Assembly (NCBI RefSeq): GCF_003589595.1
Contig: NW_020654748.1
Span: 6,329,140 to 6,393,139 of the forward strand
DNA length: 64,000 nucleotides
Reading direction: 5' to 3'
Source of the DNA: Hyposmocoma kahamanoa
Taxonomy: Eukaryota > Arthropoda > Insecta > Lepidoptera > Cosmopterigidae
How positions within the stretch are numbered: position 1 is the first letter of the stretch; every line of letters begins with the position of its first letter. A program made the position numbers and the translations under genes. Positions 1 to 9,411 of this stretch are shown piece by piece. Below the pieces are notes generated by a model that was not told where the DNA came from, searched no databases, and was given only the letters and a program-made list of their open reading frames with translations.

Positions 1-906
1 AGGAGCTCTACTGCTTACAAAATGTATTTATTATGAAAGATAAACACAAAATGGGGGATTTTAAACATAAGTAGTATTGCATTCTGGTACAGAACTTTGT
101 AATGTCATATTTAACTTTTCTTAATGTAATTTGATTGTTATCTGTTTTGTTGTACATTTAATAAATAAGCAAAAAAATATATAAATTTAAAGCTAATTTT
201 GGATCTACAGCGCGGGATATGAAATATTTTTTCGAAGTGAATATTAATTATTGTAAATTATTTAATCGGCTAAAAAAAAGGAAAATTCTCTTGTCAATTA
301 CATTCTTTGCGTAAGTAGGTGTTGTCTATTACATTTTTACATTGAAAAAGTAACGCTTTTGCAGACGGCTTTATGGCCTTCTGGCCTTAGTCAAATAAAA
401 AAGTCTTTCTATCTAATGACTGAATGAATCTTACATACAACAGTATCGGAAATTCTCGGAAATTTTTACCACAATAACACAATTTACGAAACGTTGTTTT
501 CTTTATACAAATTACCTGAGATTACATTGTAATAATTAATTAATTTGGATATTTGCCTCGTGTAGCTGTTTACATTTACTCTAATTTATATGAAATATAA
601 TGTATTATTGTTCTTGTTCAAACAACCCGATTGAAAGGTATTAAAGGTCAATGACGTATATAATACCTCATCTCTTATATGTATAATGCCATGTACAATG
701 CCTTAGTACCTATAGTTCCTTCGTAGTATTAATAAGCATTAATCTTCTTGAACTAATACAATTATTATGCTGCGCACAACTCAAGGCGTTGCTTTCAATT
801 AGGTACTGTAGAGTTATAGAATAAAACAGCTTTATTAGATATAACATATTATAGGATACGGTTATAGCGTTTAATGATCTCAACCTGAGATTTACAACTT
901 CACCTA

Positions 907-1117
907 CCTCCATGGCCGAACGGTTACCAAGCCGGTCTACTACGCAGAGGTCCCAGGTTCGATTCCCGGGCCGGGAGAAATATTTATATGGACTACATTT
1001 ATTTCTCTCGTGAGTTTGGATGTAATTTGTGGTTGTTTATATATGTGTCCATTGCCATGGACATAGGGTTTTCCTAGTGCGGAGCTATGTTGAGTGTGTG
1101 CGTTATTATTATTATTA
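907..1117 (+). repeat. Family B tRNA-derived SINE, full length
   Basis: The 5' end reads as a tRNA-like pol III promoter: box A TGGCCGAACGG near 913 and box B GGTTCGATTCC near 955. A constant body follows (GGAGAAATATTT, TTTCTCTCGTGAGTTTGG, GTGCGGAGCTATGTTGAG), then an (ATT)n tail at 1103-1117. The same head, body and tail recur at 3954, 12493 (reverse), 36679 (reverse) and 42622 (reverse). This is the normal layout of a tRNA-derived SINE, mobilised in trans by a LINE. I do not see a functional tRNA fold, so this is not annotated as a tRNA gene. Confidence 0.85.
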
Positions 1118-1348
1118 CACTTGACCCGTGTAGACTCAATGCCCCTTCTTTACAAAATCATATCCAGAACATTAGCTTACCCAAAGTGTTAGCATAGTTA
1201 TACAAAGGGGTTTGCTTCCAGCAAACTGGGAACTCTGCATTTTTATTTAATCATTTAATCTTAACTGCAGTTTTTAAGGTTTTGTTGCATTTTACTTACT
1301 CTGTTTACGTACTTAGTACATAGTACAATAAGACAAGTATGATAACTC

Positions 1349-1432
1349 CATACAAGCGTAACAGCGCGTCTTGTATATGTGCGCGCACGCCGCGCGCCGT
1401 GTCCGGACGCACACATTCGCATACCTCTCTAA
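1349..1432. repeat. End fragment of the GC-rich inverted-repeat element seen at 24.2 kb
   Basis: A GC-rich patch in AT-rich DNA (GCGCGCACGCCGCGCGCCGT, then TCCGGACGCACACATT). It aligns base for base over ~65 bp with the reverse complement of 24366-24425, including the flanking TACAAnCGTAnCAGCG stretch. Only one end is present here, so it is a truncated copy. No ORF. Confidence 0.6.
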
Positions 1433-1691
1433 TTTGACTACGGTTAGTAGTACATTCTAGTAGCAGCAGAGCTACGAAAGAGTTCCTGGACGAATAAGCT
1501 CTACTGTTACTAATAAGTTTTCAGTTTCGATGTGTACAGAACATAAAATAGATCGGTCACGGTCTGATAGTGATATCCAATAAAATATAATAAGTAACTT
1601 TAAACTTCGTAGTAAAGTAAGTAACTTTAAACCATACTATATAGAAAACACGAAACAAACGATACAAAGATGGAAATGGGTATAACATAAG

Positions 1692-1925
1692 CACCGACCG
1701 CCACCTTACCTATTTCTGCGTTCTAGATTTCAATGGTAAAGGTGTTGGTGAAACTACAGGCACACGAGACTTGTCAACGTTATGTTTCAGGGTGACGAGC
1801 GGAAGTGTTATCTCAGATCTTCGCGATTGAAAGCTTTGAGTGGCATTACAATTGTTATGGACAGGCGTGTCGCTTCCTGTCAGGCCCTCGATTTGTTCGT
1901 CTCGGCACTTGATATCATAAAAAGT
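1692..1925 (+). repeat. Family A SINE-like repeat, diverged copy
   Basis: Matches the family A body in order: CCACCTTACCTATTTCTGC, then ACAGGCACACGAGACTTGTC, CAGATCTTCGCGATTGAAAG, ATTGTTATGGACAGGCGTGT and the closing CACTTGATATCATAAAAA tail. Its first ~40 bp appear displaced upstream near 1455-1495 (TAGTAGCAGCAGAGCTACGA), suggesting a later insertion or rearrangement between head and body. The central CAGTAATG/CATTACTG hairpin is lost. Confidence 0.75.
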
Positions 1926-1988
1926 ACAACGTTTTCATGCCACTAAAATCTTATATATGCTGCAGAGACATGAACGTTCTGTAAAATT

Positions 1989-2360
1989 GAGAGGAAGAAG
2001 ATAGACGCTCTGGAAATGTGGTGTTGGAGAAGAATGCTTGGGGTAACACGGACAAAGTTTCGTTCAAACTTCTGTATTCTCCAAGAACTCGGCATCAAAC
2101 GGCGTTTGTCTGCAGTGGTGCAAACTTGCATACTAAAGTTCTCCGGATACGTCTCAAGATGAAACTTCGACTGATTAGAGCGTCTTGTCATACTGAGCAG
2201 AGTATAGGGCAATAGAGCGCGCGCAAGGTCACTCATGCGTTTGACGTATCAAATAAAGTCTGCAGTGGGCGATCATTTGTATGAATGCACGAAGGAGTCC
2301 ACTAACAGAGACAAAATGGAGAGGCGAGCCACATCTGCCCCTAACAAACATACTCCGTGA
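1989..2360 (+). pseudogene. RTE-type LINE reverse transcriptase, C-terminal remnant
   Basis: Codons from 1989 give KKIDALEMWCWRRML, a hallmark of the post-RT C-terminal part of RTE-clade polyproteins. The frame runs through ILQELGIKRRL and FSGYVSR to a stop at 2160. The expected next block (LERLVILSRV) is found one frame over and contains a stop at ~2207. The last block (IKSAVGDHLYECTKES, ending NKHTP before the TGA at 2358) is again readable. It is therefore a C-terminal fragment broken by frameshift and stop; the endonuclease and RT catalytic core are absent. It begins just after a family A tail at ~1925. RTE assignment is from memory of the family. Confidence 0.75.
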
Positions 2361-2896
2361 TAACTAATAACCACGACCGCTCTGTCAAAAGCGCAAAAAG
2401 AAGTAGAAGACATTTTCACGGACTTTCGTTTTGATTAAGTTAATACACTACTGTAGTAAAGTAATTACTAGTTACAAATCAAAAATACAGAACAGAATAT
2501 AATACAATTATCCGCTTTATACGTATTATTTATATATATTACCTTCTAGTATAAGTGAATACACACCAAAAGATAAGTAAAAATAATCTTTGTACACTGC
2601 GATCTTTGTTAATGAGGTAATCATAAGTAATAAAGTATATTAGTATAAATTCTAGATTTTTATATAATGTGTAGTCAAATGGTGCGATAACGAAAGACAC
2701 TATCGTGTCAAACCAAAACACTGCAAGGTTCAATACAGTGTTTTGTAGTTTCATTACAACCTTTTTTTGTAATCTAAGGAAAATAAAATCGTTACAATAG
2801 AAATAGCTTATTTTGCAAAGTAAATTATAATGGCTTGATAAAATTGTTAATAAATTAATGTACAAAATAATTTCAATGTATGTACATTTTTATAAA

Positions 2897-3200
2897 GTTT
2901 TTATTGAATATCAGAATGTTTCACCGCCATGATATTCAATTATTTTTTGTGAAATTACTCCACTAGTTTGTAATAATTATTAATACAAAGATCGAACACT
3001 CAGAAAAAATTCCTTCGATCCGGCCGGATTCGAACCGACGTCTCCTAGCAAACCATGCCAGACGCTATGCCAACTAAGTCACGGGACGAACCAGTCACGA
3101 ATTTTTCTATTGTGTTTGTTGTCGAATCTTTGTATTTGGTTTTCAACGACTATTTTTAGCCGTAGCGCCATCTATTAGAAATCTATGAAAGTATTTCAAT
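2897..3200 (-). repeat. Family C tRNA-derived SINE, near full length
   Basis: Read on the minus strand: a leader containing TAGATGGCGCTACGG (near 3165), a tRNA-like head with box A TTAGTTGGCATAGCG (near 3073) and a perfect box B GGTTCGAATCC (3026-3036), a body GATCGAAGGAATTTTTTCTG, and a tail with TGGAGTAATTTCACAAAAAA and a doubled GATATTCAAT-type end. The same arrangement occurs at 6030-6260, 18537 and 63226. It is a SINE rather than a tRNA gene because the acceptor stem does not pair and a long body follows. Confidence 0.8.
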
Positions 3201-3429
3201 GTCGAAAGTACATTTTTATTTTATTAACCCCGAATTATTCAAAAAGAAACCGAAATATGTTTTTTGCGGCTTTTTCTCAAAATGTTTTTGATATTACCGT
3301 GTTTTAGTTTGACACAATTCTGCCATTTGTAACACGAAATATAGAACAATTATCCCAATAATAACTGATTACGTATTGTATTCAGTTCCCGTAGTGTTTA
3401 TTGCTTTATAACGTTCTTTGTCTTTGCAG

Positions 3430-3499
3430 AACCGAACCATACTTCTGCACAGACGACTTATGTTCCAAGGCCGGCTACGTCCGGATGATTTCTTAGCAT
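3430..3499 (+). CDS. Possible short terminal exon or relic of an unknown gene
   Basis: A good splice acceptor (pyrimidine-rich CGTTCTTTGTCTTTGCAG) precedes an open stretch that reads TEPYFCTDDLCSKAGYVRMI and then a TAG at 3500. The Cys-x4-Cys spacing and acidic residues look protein-like and recall the CTxxxCxxxA motif at the start of peptidase M13 (neprilysin-type) ectodomains, but 22 codons are too few to assign a family and the stop would be odd for an internal M13 exon. It could be a relic or chance. No neighbouring exon was found. Low confidence. Confidence 0.2.
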
Positions 3500-3953
3500 T
3501 TTGTATGCCAAGCGGTAACATAAACTGCGCTTATCTGTAACTGACTTGTTTATAAACATTTATTTAACCATATGCAACTAAAATTATTTCACTCCATTAA
3601 TATCGCGAATGTCTACAGGTATTTTTTGCTTTTTGCCATGGTGGACAGTTTAACCGCATCGGAGAGAAAAAGAGATTATTTTATTCAAAATGGTTATTAA
3701 GATGACTGTGATAAGGCTCCGTAAACAAAGGTACAACGGATATTTTGTATCTTGATACACACACAAGATATTTTTTATGCCACCAGCAGCGTAATTTTCT
3801 TATAATTTTAGTTCTCTATTACTATGTAAAATGCAATGACGAAAAGAAACGACATAATTTACAGCTCTTAACAATAAGAGCTTGACTATTGCTTATATTA
3901 CGTGTGATGTGAAATAAAATATTTTTTTCTCTCTTCTATTATTATAATTAACT

Positions 3954-4166
3954 GCCTCCGTGGCCGAACGGTTACCGTGCCGGACTGCCACGCAGAGGTC
4001 CCAGGTTTGATTCCCGGATCGGGAGAAATATTTGTATGGCCTACATTTATTTCTCTCGTGAGTTTGGGTATAATTTGTGGTTGTCTATGTGTGTGTCCAT
4101 GGCACCCGCGACACAGGGTTTCCCTAGTGCGGGGCTATGTTGACTGTGTGCGTTATTATTATTATA
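3954..4166 (+). repeat. Family B tRNA-derived SINE, full length
   Basis: Head GCCTCCGTGGCCGAACGGTT with box B GGTTTGATTCC near 4010, body through CTCGTGAGTTTGG, 3' part GTGCGGGGCTATGTTGACTG, (ATT)n tail ending 4166. This is one of the best preserved copies and differs from the 907 copy by scattered substitutions only. The 73-residue ORF over it (3977-4198) is a shadow of the SINE. Confidence 0.85.
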
Positions 4167-4300
4167 TTGGTTTCCACCAGTATCCGGTTAAACTTTGAAC
4201 CACGATATTTTAAAAGAATTATTCATCAAGTAACTAAGACGATGACGTTGTTTTAGGAATAATAATTATAGCGTCTTTTTTTTATAATAAAGGATTTTAT

Positions 4301-4590
4301 AAAAAAAAAATCGACATCGAAAGTATGAGGAATTACATCTATTTGCCAAGTTTTATTGAAATCGGTTAACGCAAAGTGGGCGAAATCCAATAAACCGTAT
4401 TGATCTCCTTATTTGCCATCCTTAGAGGCGGAATATTATCTTCAAATTTAAATTAGGGACCACTACTAAGGTACCTCCTTTCCAACAAAAAAAGAACCAT
4501 CGAAATCAAATCTCATCGGTTCACAAATGTCTGAGTGATCGCCTAAAATACTCATTAAAAAAATACACAATCGAATTGAGTCGGGTAAAC
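4301..4590 (+). repeat. Family D repeat (LINE 3'-end-like)
   Basis: Contains GAGGAATTACATCTATTTGC, ATCCTTAGAGGCGGAATATT, CTTCAAATTTAAAT, CTTTCCAACAAAAAAAGAA, ATCGGTTCACAAATG and ACACAATCGAATTGAG in that order. The same blocks in the same order recur at 44745-44970, and partly at 15755-15935 (reverse), 22723-22800 (reverse) and 53300-53470. Such a repeat with a constant 3' block fits the 3' end of a non-LTR retrotransposon or a SINE sharing it; I did not identify the parent element. Confidence 0.6.
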
Positions 4591-5255
4591 ATTGCAACGA
4601 TTCTCGACTGATAAATAAAAATTTCGGAAAAGATAAGGAAAACCGAAAGAATTCACTTAAAACCCAAGTGTCCACGCATTGTTCGACTTTAGAAATGACG
4701 TAATCAGCGCGCGACGACAACGGGCTATCTGTTCCTGCACAACCCGGAGCAGTTAACGTCAATTGGACAGACTCAGAGGAATTGCCAGCTTCCTGGCACC
4801 AAGTGATATAAGTGTCACTCTAATGAGTCTAACCCAGACAAGGGTTAATTTATATCCAGACAAACCTATATTTCTTTTTGTCAATTGTTATATCTTGTCA
4901 AGTCGTTTGGTGTTATTACGTTTGTGCAATTCAGGCCCTTGTGTTTCTTAAAGTTGATAATAGCGTAGAATTAAGGAAAGTAATTAATTTTAAGTAATTG
5001 CATTCTCGTGGTTAAACTTGAGGATCATCGTTAAAGGATAGACAATAATAAATTTACCATGGTTATGCAATCGGAGGGAATAATGATCAATACTTGTTGG
5101 GTTTTGATTAACTGCTTTTGTTTAGTTTTCATAATACCGTACAATCAGCTATAGGTACTGTAATTTATAATGATACCAAAAAGTAATATAAATGTAACAA
5201 ATATTTAATTCTATTTATATTAGTCTATTTACTTTTTCATAATTAAGAGCTGTTA

Positions 5256-5498
5256 CACAGGGCTTTTAGCAGCGATGCAGTAGCAATGCTGTCGCTAATC
5301 GTCTACTTATAAACACGCACGCGATTTTAATGCATGTAAACTTGATGCAAGCTCTCGACTGCATTGATATAAATGCACGATTGCATCGTTACACTTAGGA
5401 TTTATAGGCGATTGCATCGATGCAATCGCGCGTTTGTGTCGATGCAGTCGCGCGTTTCACGAACGCGCGTTTGCATCGCTGCTAAATGTCGCCGTGTG
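5256..5498. mobile_element. MITE with TA target duplication (ATCGAT family), 243 bp
   Basis: Ends are inverted copies of each other: CACAGGGCTTTTAGCAGCGA at the left and GCTGCTAAATGTCGCCGTGTG at the right, extending inward into GATGCA. A TA dinucleotide flanks each side (5254-5255, 5499-5500), as expected for Tc1/mariner-type insertion. The interior is rich in GATTGCATCGATGCAATCG-type palindromes with GCGCGTTT units. No ORF, so it would need a transposase in trans. The same ends bound the element at 8624-9056. Confidence 0.7.
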
Positions 5499-5915
5499 TA
5501 CCACTAATTAGACTAATTTTCGTCTTCTACTATCTCTAAATGCAATAAGGGAATTGAAGTAAATACTGTATAACTTCTGACAATGAACACCTCGTAAATT
5601 TTTTTTATAGTGTGTGACGGAAATAAAAACTTTTCTACTCTTTTATTTCTTTGTTCCTGTATGGTTCCTGTCAAAAACCAGTCGATCGTTTTGGCTATGC
5701 AAAATGATGACTTTTTAACCCACGACGTAAAAACTATATTCCTGGAGCCTTTTACTGTGTATTTGTCTATCGTTATATCTGTGGCATTGTAGCCCCCAAA
5801 TGGATGGACTGATCACAAAGCGGTTTTTTTTTATTTGAAAGCTAATTTAATTGGCTATGCTTGATGAACATATTAAAAAACTAAACTAAAAGCTAAACTA
5901 AATTTGTACTGAATT

Positions 5916-5995
5916 GATATTCAATTATTTTTTGGGAAATTACTCCACTAGTTTTTTATAATTATTAATACAACACTTAGAAAAACGTCTTCTGG
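5916..5995 (-). repeat. Family C SINE, 3' fragment
   Basis: Contains GATATTCAATTATTTTTTG, AAATTACTCCACTAGTTT and ATAATTATTAATACAAC, the reverse of the family C tail, with no tRNA head. It lies just upstream of a longer copy in the opposite orientation (6030-6260), giving a head-to-head inverted pair. Confidence 0.65.
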
Positions 5996-6029
5996 CAAAA
6001 TCTGTAGCCGAAGCTGATAGCTGTAAAGT

Positions 6030-6260
6030 TACTTAACTGAGTGATGAAATACTTTCATAAATTTGTCATAGATGGCGCTACGGCTAAAAAGTCGTTAAAA
6101 CCATGCAAAGATCCGACAACAAGCACATTAACAAATCTGGTTCGTTCCGTGGCTTAGTTGGCATAGCATCTTGCACGGTTTGTTGGAAGACTTCGGTTCG
6201 AATCAGGCCGAATCGAAGGAGTTTTTTCTAAGTGCTCGATCTATGTATTAATAATTATAT
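6030..6260 (+). repeat. Family C tRNA-derived SINE, + oriented
   Basis: The leader holds AGATGGCGCTACGGC. Box A-like TTAGTTGGCATAGCATC is near 6147 and box B GGTTCGAATC near 6193. The body GAATCGAAGGAGTTTTTTCT and GTGCTCGATCTATGTATTA close it. The tail is cut off after ~6260. Confidence 0.7.
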
Positions 6261-6324
6261 GCTAAACTGTTTAAAGATCTCTGCCAAAACAAAATTATTA
6301 GTTTTAGTTCCTCTTGACTTGATT

Positions 6325-6411
6325 TTTTTTTATAATACCACGTGACGGGACGAACAAGTCGTGCGCCTAAGTAAGCTACACGCCTGTCCATAACAGTTGC
6401 AGTGCCACTCA
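6325..6411 (-). repeat. Family A repeat, 3'-end fragment
   Basis: Reads TTTTTTTTTATAATACCACG, then GACGGGACGAACAAGTCGTG, CTACACGCCTGTCCATAAC and AGTTGCAGTGCCACTC: the 3' ~85 bp of family A on the minus strand. The remainder is missing, as is usual for 5'-truncated retroposed copies. Confidence 0.75.
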
Positions 6412-6872
6412 AAAATCCATCAAGCCGTTTAGGCTGTGCAGCATGAAAAAGCAATGAACATACATACATACACTTGAAAAACAAACCTCCCGCAGTCGGG
6501 TAATAATCAAGTATATCTTTACTATTGCAACAATAGGTGAAAATTAGAAATCAGAATTAACGTTAAACGTTTTGATTAAATGGGGATAACAGGTTAAGTA
6601 CATATGGATAGGTATCATCCGGTTTCAACTTAATCACAATAATAAGTACTTTAATCATTTGATTACTATCTTTTAACGAATACTTACGTCCCGAGAGACG
6701 GTAAAGTCATTATTGTGCTCCTCATAAACTCAGTAATATACATGTTGATAATTACGTGACTAGATAAGGGAGTTAAAAAAAATTGCTTTTGGTAAGTAGT
6801 TTTTTAAACAAAAGTTGTTAGGTATGAGTCACTTACCAAGATTGTACGTCACTATATTTTCCTTTACCGTAA

Positions 6873-7133
6873 GGCTCAATTCACACTGGCGCAGAGTCGA
6901 AGCGTCGCGACGCGTCATGTTTTTCGCCTATATTCATCTCTATTTTCCCATTGTTAAGGTACAAAATTGTGTTGTCTTGAGCGCAGTGAGGCGTCAAACG
7001 CCGACCACACTGTGATTCGAGCGCACCAATGCGAGAGTCGTCACGCGACGACGCGTGTCGCCAAGCGTTGTAATTGAAAAACAGGACGCGAGTCGAAGCG
7101 TCGCTTCGACTCTGCGCACGTGTGAGTTGAGCC
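6873..7133. mobile_element. MITE with TAA target duplication, PIF/Harbinger-like, 261 bp
   Basis: Left end GGCTCAATTCACACTGGCGC plus AGAGTCGAAGCGTCGC; the right end is its inverted copy (GCTTCGACTCTGCGCACG, then TGTGAGTTGAGCC). A TAA flanks both sides (6870-6872 and 7134-7136). A 3 bp TWA duplication with GG-starting inverted repeats is characteristic of PIF/Harbinger elements. The interior is CpG-rich (CGACGCGTGTCGCC) and carries no transposase. The small ORFs across it (6815-7015, 6994-7233) are shadows. Confidence 0.75.
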
Positions 7134-7179
7134 TAAGGCTCCAATTTATTTTGCGGCGGAATTGTACGGAAGCTACTGC

Positions 7180-7346
7180 ACCCGTCACCTTGAGGTATGT
7201 CGTGTGACTGTCATTTTTGAAATCTTGTGTCACTTATGAGTTGACAAGTCCCATGTGCCTGTAAAATCACCATCACCCTTACCTTTCAAAACCGGAACGC
7301 AGTAATACATTACTGAACTCTTTCACAAGGAGCTTTACTGCTACTA
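7180..7346 (-). repeat. Family A repeat, partial copy
   Basis: Contains GTTGACAAGTCCCATGTGCC, the TTACCTTTCAAAACCGGAAC block, a shortened GTAATACATTACTG hairpin and ACTCTTTCACAAGGAGCTTT with terminal ACTGCTACTAAG. The 3' region (CTGTCCATAACAG block) is absent or unrecognisable. It sits directly beside the TAA-flanked MITE. Confidence 0.7.
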
Positions 7347-7595
7347 AGTACGTATAGGTATGTACAGATAACAGTACATCAAGCTATACTCTTGTTCGAA
7401 AATCGCCTCTAGTGCAACGGAACACGATTCGCCAATGTGTAGCTAACAACGAAACAAAACAACATTATATTATGCAGCACTATCCGTATCCCAAACAATG
7501 CAACAATGCACAAAGAGGTAACTCGCTGCGTTCGAGAGCGGTCGTGTTATGCAACAAAATACAAACAAACCGTTAATGAAAATGTCTATGTATTG

Positions 7596-7823
7596 CATTG
7601 ACTTACAAATAAATGGACGACGGGTCTAATACAAAAACCACGAAAAAAATGTCCCAAGTCAACCTATTCGAAATTTAAATTGTTATGTCATCGCAGTATC
7701 GCGCTGTCCGTAGAACAAATGAAGACTAAAGCGGAGTGTCGCGCCCTGTATACGATTTTAGCGCCTTACAAGTGCGGACACTTTTTAGCGAGGACCCGAC
7801 GTCCATATAATTGTAAGTCAATG
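7596..7823 (-). mobile_element. M8 MITE, 228 bp, with 8 bp target duplication
   Basis: Begins CATTGACTTACAAATAAATG and ends with the inverse CATATAATTGTAAGTCAATG; the terminal inverted repeats extend ~31 bp with three mismatches. The perfect duplication ATGTATTG flanks it (7588-7595 and 7824-7831). An identical-length copy lies at 30386 and a longer one at 38152, both in the opposite orientation. An 8 bp duplication fits hAT-, P- or Merlin-type transposases; the CATTGAC tip does not settle which. No coding capacity. Confidence 0.85.
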
Positions 7824-7869
7824 ATGTATTGAGACTAAATGACCCAGAGAAATGTAAAATTTTCTGATG

Positions 7870-8013
7870 AATTCGACTCGCCTCCGTATAGTCTATGTCA
7901 AGGATAATCTCTACTATCCCTTTTTTCTGAAGTTTCCTGTTACGGTATCAATCGTTTTGCTTGCAAATAATACATTAACCAAGTTTACTCGATTACATAT
8001 ATCTATTTAATGA
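7870..8013. repeat. Left member of a diverged direct duplication
   Basis: Shares with 8302-8443, in the same order, a CTCCGTATAGTCTATGTC-like block, TTCTGAAGTTTCCTGTTACG, TTTTGCTTGCAAATAATACA and TTTACTCGATTACAT. Identity looks roughly 70-80 percent. Between the two members lie a short hairpin and a family A copy. This could be an ancient tandem duplication or two copies of an unclassified repeat. Confidence 0.5.
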
Positions 8014-8021
8014 ATGAATGA

Positions 8022-8063
8022 AAAAAAATGGTTTCCCCATAATGATGGGTAAACCATTTTTTT
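8022..8063. other. Short hairpin
   Basis: AAAATGGTTTCCCCAT is followed after a few bases by ATGGGTAAACCATTTT, giving arms of about 18 bp with one mismatch and a loop of about 4 nt. It abuts the T-rich end of the family A copy at 8060, so part of it may be the family A tail. Confidence 0.5.
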
Positions 8064-8302
8064 ATGATACCAAATGACGAGTGGTAAACGACATGCTTTT
8101 CCATGACAGCCACTGTGCCCGACATCTTGACACATAAGTTGATAAGTTCCATGTGCCTGTAATTTCAACAGCACCCTTACTCTTCAAAACCGGCAAGCAG
8201 TAATGACGCAGTAATGCTTACATTACTGCTAGGTGGCAGCAATAGGTAAGCTGGCAGTATTACCCTGGACGAACTCTTTCACAAGGAGCTCTACTGCTAC
8301 TT
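8060..8302 (-). repeat. Family A repeat, internally deleted
   Basis: Has the ATGATACCAAATGACGAGTG end, GTTGATAAGTTCCATGTGCC, CTCTTCAAAACCGG, a duplicated GCAGTAATG hairpin arm, GGCAGCAATAGGTAAGCTGG and GGACGAACTCTTTCACAAGG. The AGTTGCAGTGCCACTCAGAG hairpin block is missing. Confidence 0.75.
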
Positions 8303-8443
8303 CAACTTCCGTGGAGTCTTTGTCTAAAGGAACACCTTCATTACCTTTCTTTTCTCAAGATCCTATCACGTTATATTATCTTTTTGCTTGTGAATAATAC
8401 ATCAGCCAAGATTACTCGATTACATTATATTTATTTCATTACG
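8302..8443. repeat. Right member of a diverged direct duplication
   Basis: Counterpart of 7870-8013 (TTTTGCTTGTGAATAATACA and GATTACTCGATTACATT are the clearest shared blocks). No gene is visible in it. Confidence 0.5.
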
Positions 8444-8623
8444 GGGGAACGAAGATTTTTCCCGCAGGAACCCATCATTAACCTGTAATACATCCATCTA
8501 CTCACTTTACTCGTTTTCCAAGTGTTGTGATCTTTCTTCAACGAAGAAGTTTCATCACAATATTTTCCGTCTCTGTTGGCGAGAGGTTTTGTTACTACAC
8601 AGAAGTTCAAGTAAGAGTGGTTA

Positions 8624-9056
8624 CTTACGGCGAATTTTAGCAGCGATACCAAACGCGCGTTCTTTAAACACGAACGCGGTTTATAGGCTATTGCATCGAT
8701 GCAAATGCGCGATTGCAACGTTACAAACTCGCGATTGCATCCATACAAATGCGCGATTGCATCGATACATACGCGATTGCATCGATACAAATGCGTGATT
8801 GCATCGATACATACGCGATTGCTTCGATACAAACGCGTGATTGCATCGATACATACGCGATTGCATCGATACAAACGCGCGGTTGCATCGATACATACGC
8901 GATTGCATCGATACAAACGCGTGATTCCATCGATACATACGCGATTGCATCGATGCAATCGCCTATAAATCTCCAATGAAGACGCAATCGCGCGTTTGTA
9001 TCGATGCAGGCACGCGTTTACATCGCGTTTGCATCGCTGCTAAAAGTCGCCATGTG
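8624..9056. mobile_element. MITE of the 5256 family, expanded by a tandem array, 433 bp
   Basis: Outer ends are CTTACGGCGAATTTTAGCAG at the left and GCATCGCTGCTAAAAGTCGC plus CATGTG at the right, inverted copies of each other and matching the ends of the 5256-5498 element. TA flanks both sides (8622-8623, 9057-9058). The centre is a tandem array (separate entry). The overlapping ORFs on both strands in this interval are artefacts of the array, whose 42 bp period is divisible by three. Confidence 0.7.
8711..8960. repeat. Tandem array with alternating 22 and 20 bp units (42 bp higher-order period)
   Basis: The core GATTGCATCGATACA recurs at 8711, 8733, 8755, 8775, 8797, 8817, 8839, 8859, 8881, 8901, 8923 and 8943. 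Spacing is 22, 22, then strictly 20, 22, 20, 22 and so on, because units ending ACAAACGCGT alternate with units ending ACATACGC. Each unit holds the palindrome ATCGAT. The last unit runs into ATCGATGCAATCGCC, the palindromic core of the short 5256 element, so the array looks like an expansion of that core. Confidence 0.85.
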
Positions 9057-9129
9057 TAGTCGCTTATTTTCACTACCATAATACTCATATATTTCTTGTG
9101 AAAATAATCCAATATAGCTTGTTGTCATT

Positions 9130-9375
9130 TATGTTACATAGATCGAATAAATGTAAAGGAAAATTCCTTCGATCCGTCTCTCTGGGTTTGAACCAGCAGA
9201 AGAAAAAACTTTCATAGATTTCCCATAGATGGCGCTACGGTAAAAAAGAAAAATCTGCAACAAGTGCATAAAGAAATTCGTGATGAACTCGTTCCGTAGT
9301 TTAATTAGGAAAGCTATAGACCCGGTTTGTCGAAAAAGTCGCTGGTTCGAGTCCAACCGGACTTGTATAAGTAAT
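9130..9375 (+). repeat. Family C SINE pieces in inverted arrangement
   Basis: 9130-9200 is a minus-strand scrap (AAAATTCCTTCGATCCG, box B-like GGTTTGAACC). 9225-9375 is a plus-strand copy with AGATGGCGCTACGG, CGTTCCGTAGTTTAATTAGG and box B GGTTCGAGTCC. This repeats the pattern at 5916-6260, where a minus scrap is followed by a plus copy. The short ORF 9129-9398 on the minus strand is a shadow. Confidence 0.6.
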
Positions 9376-9411
9376 AACAACAAATTACATGCCATCAATA
9401 TTTTATAAATT

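Noticed and set aside
907..970. tRNA-like sequence with intact boxes A and B
   Set aside because: The same head occurs in several copies, each followed by a constant non-tRNA body and an (ATT)n tail, so it is a SINE head, not a tRNA gene. The same applies to the family C heads and to 9412-9500.
8431..8987. Overlapping ORFs on both strands with repetitive residues (CIDAIT, YRCNR and similar)
   Set aside because: They are frames through the 42 bp tandem array; a period divisible by three keeps several frames open at once. No start context or other evidence of coding.
8640..9040. Possible CRISPR-like array from regular short repeats
   Set aside because: Units are contiguous with no unique spacers, and the context is eukaryotic transposon DNA.
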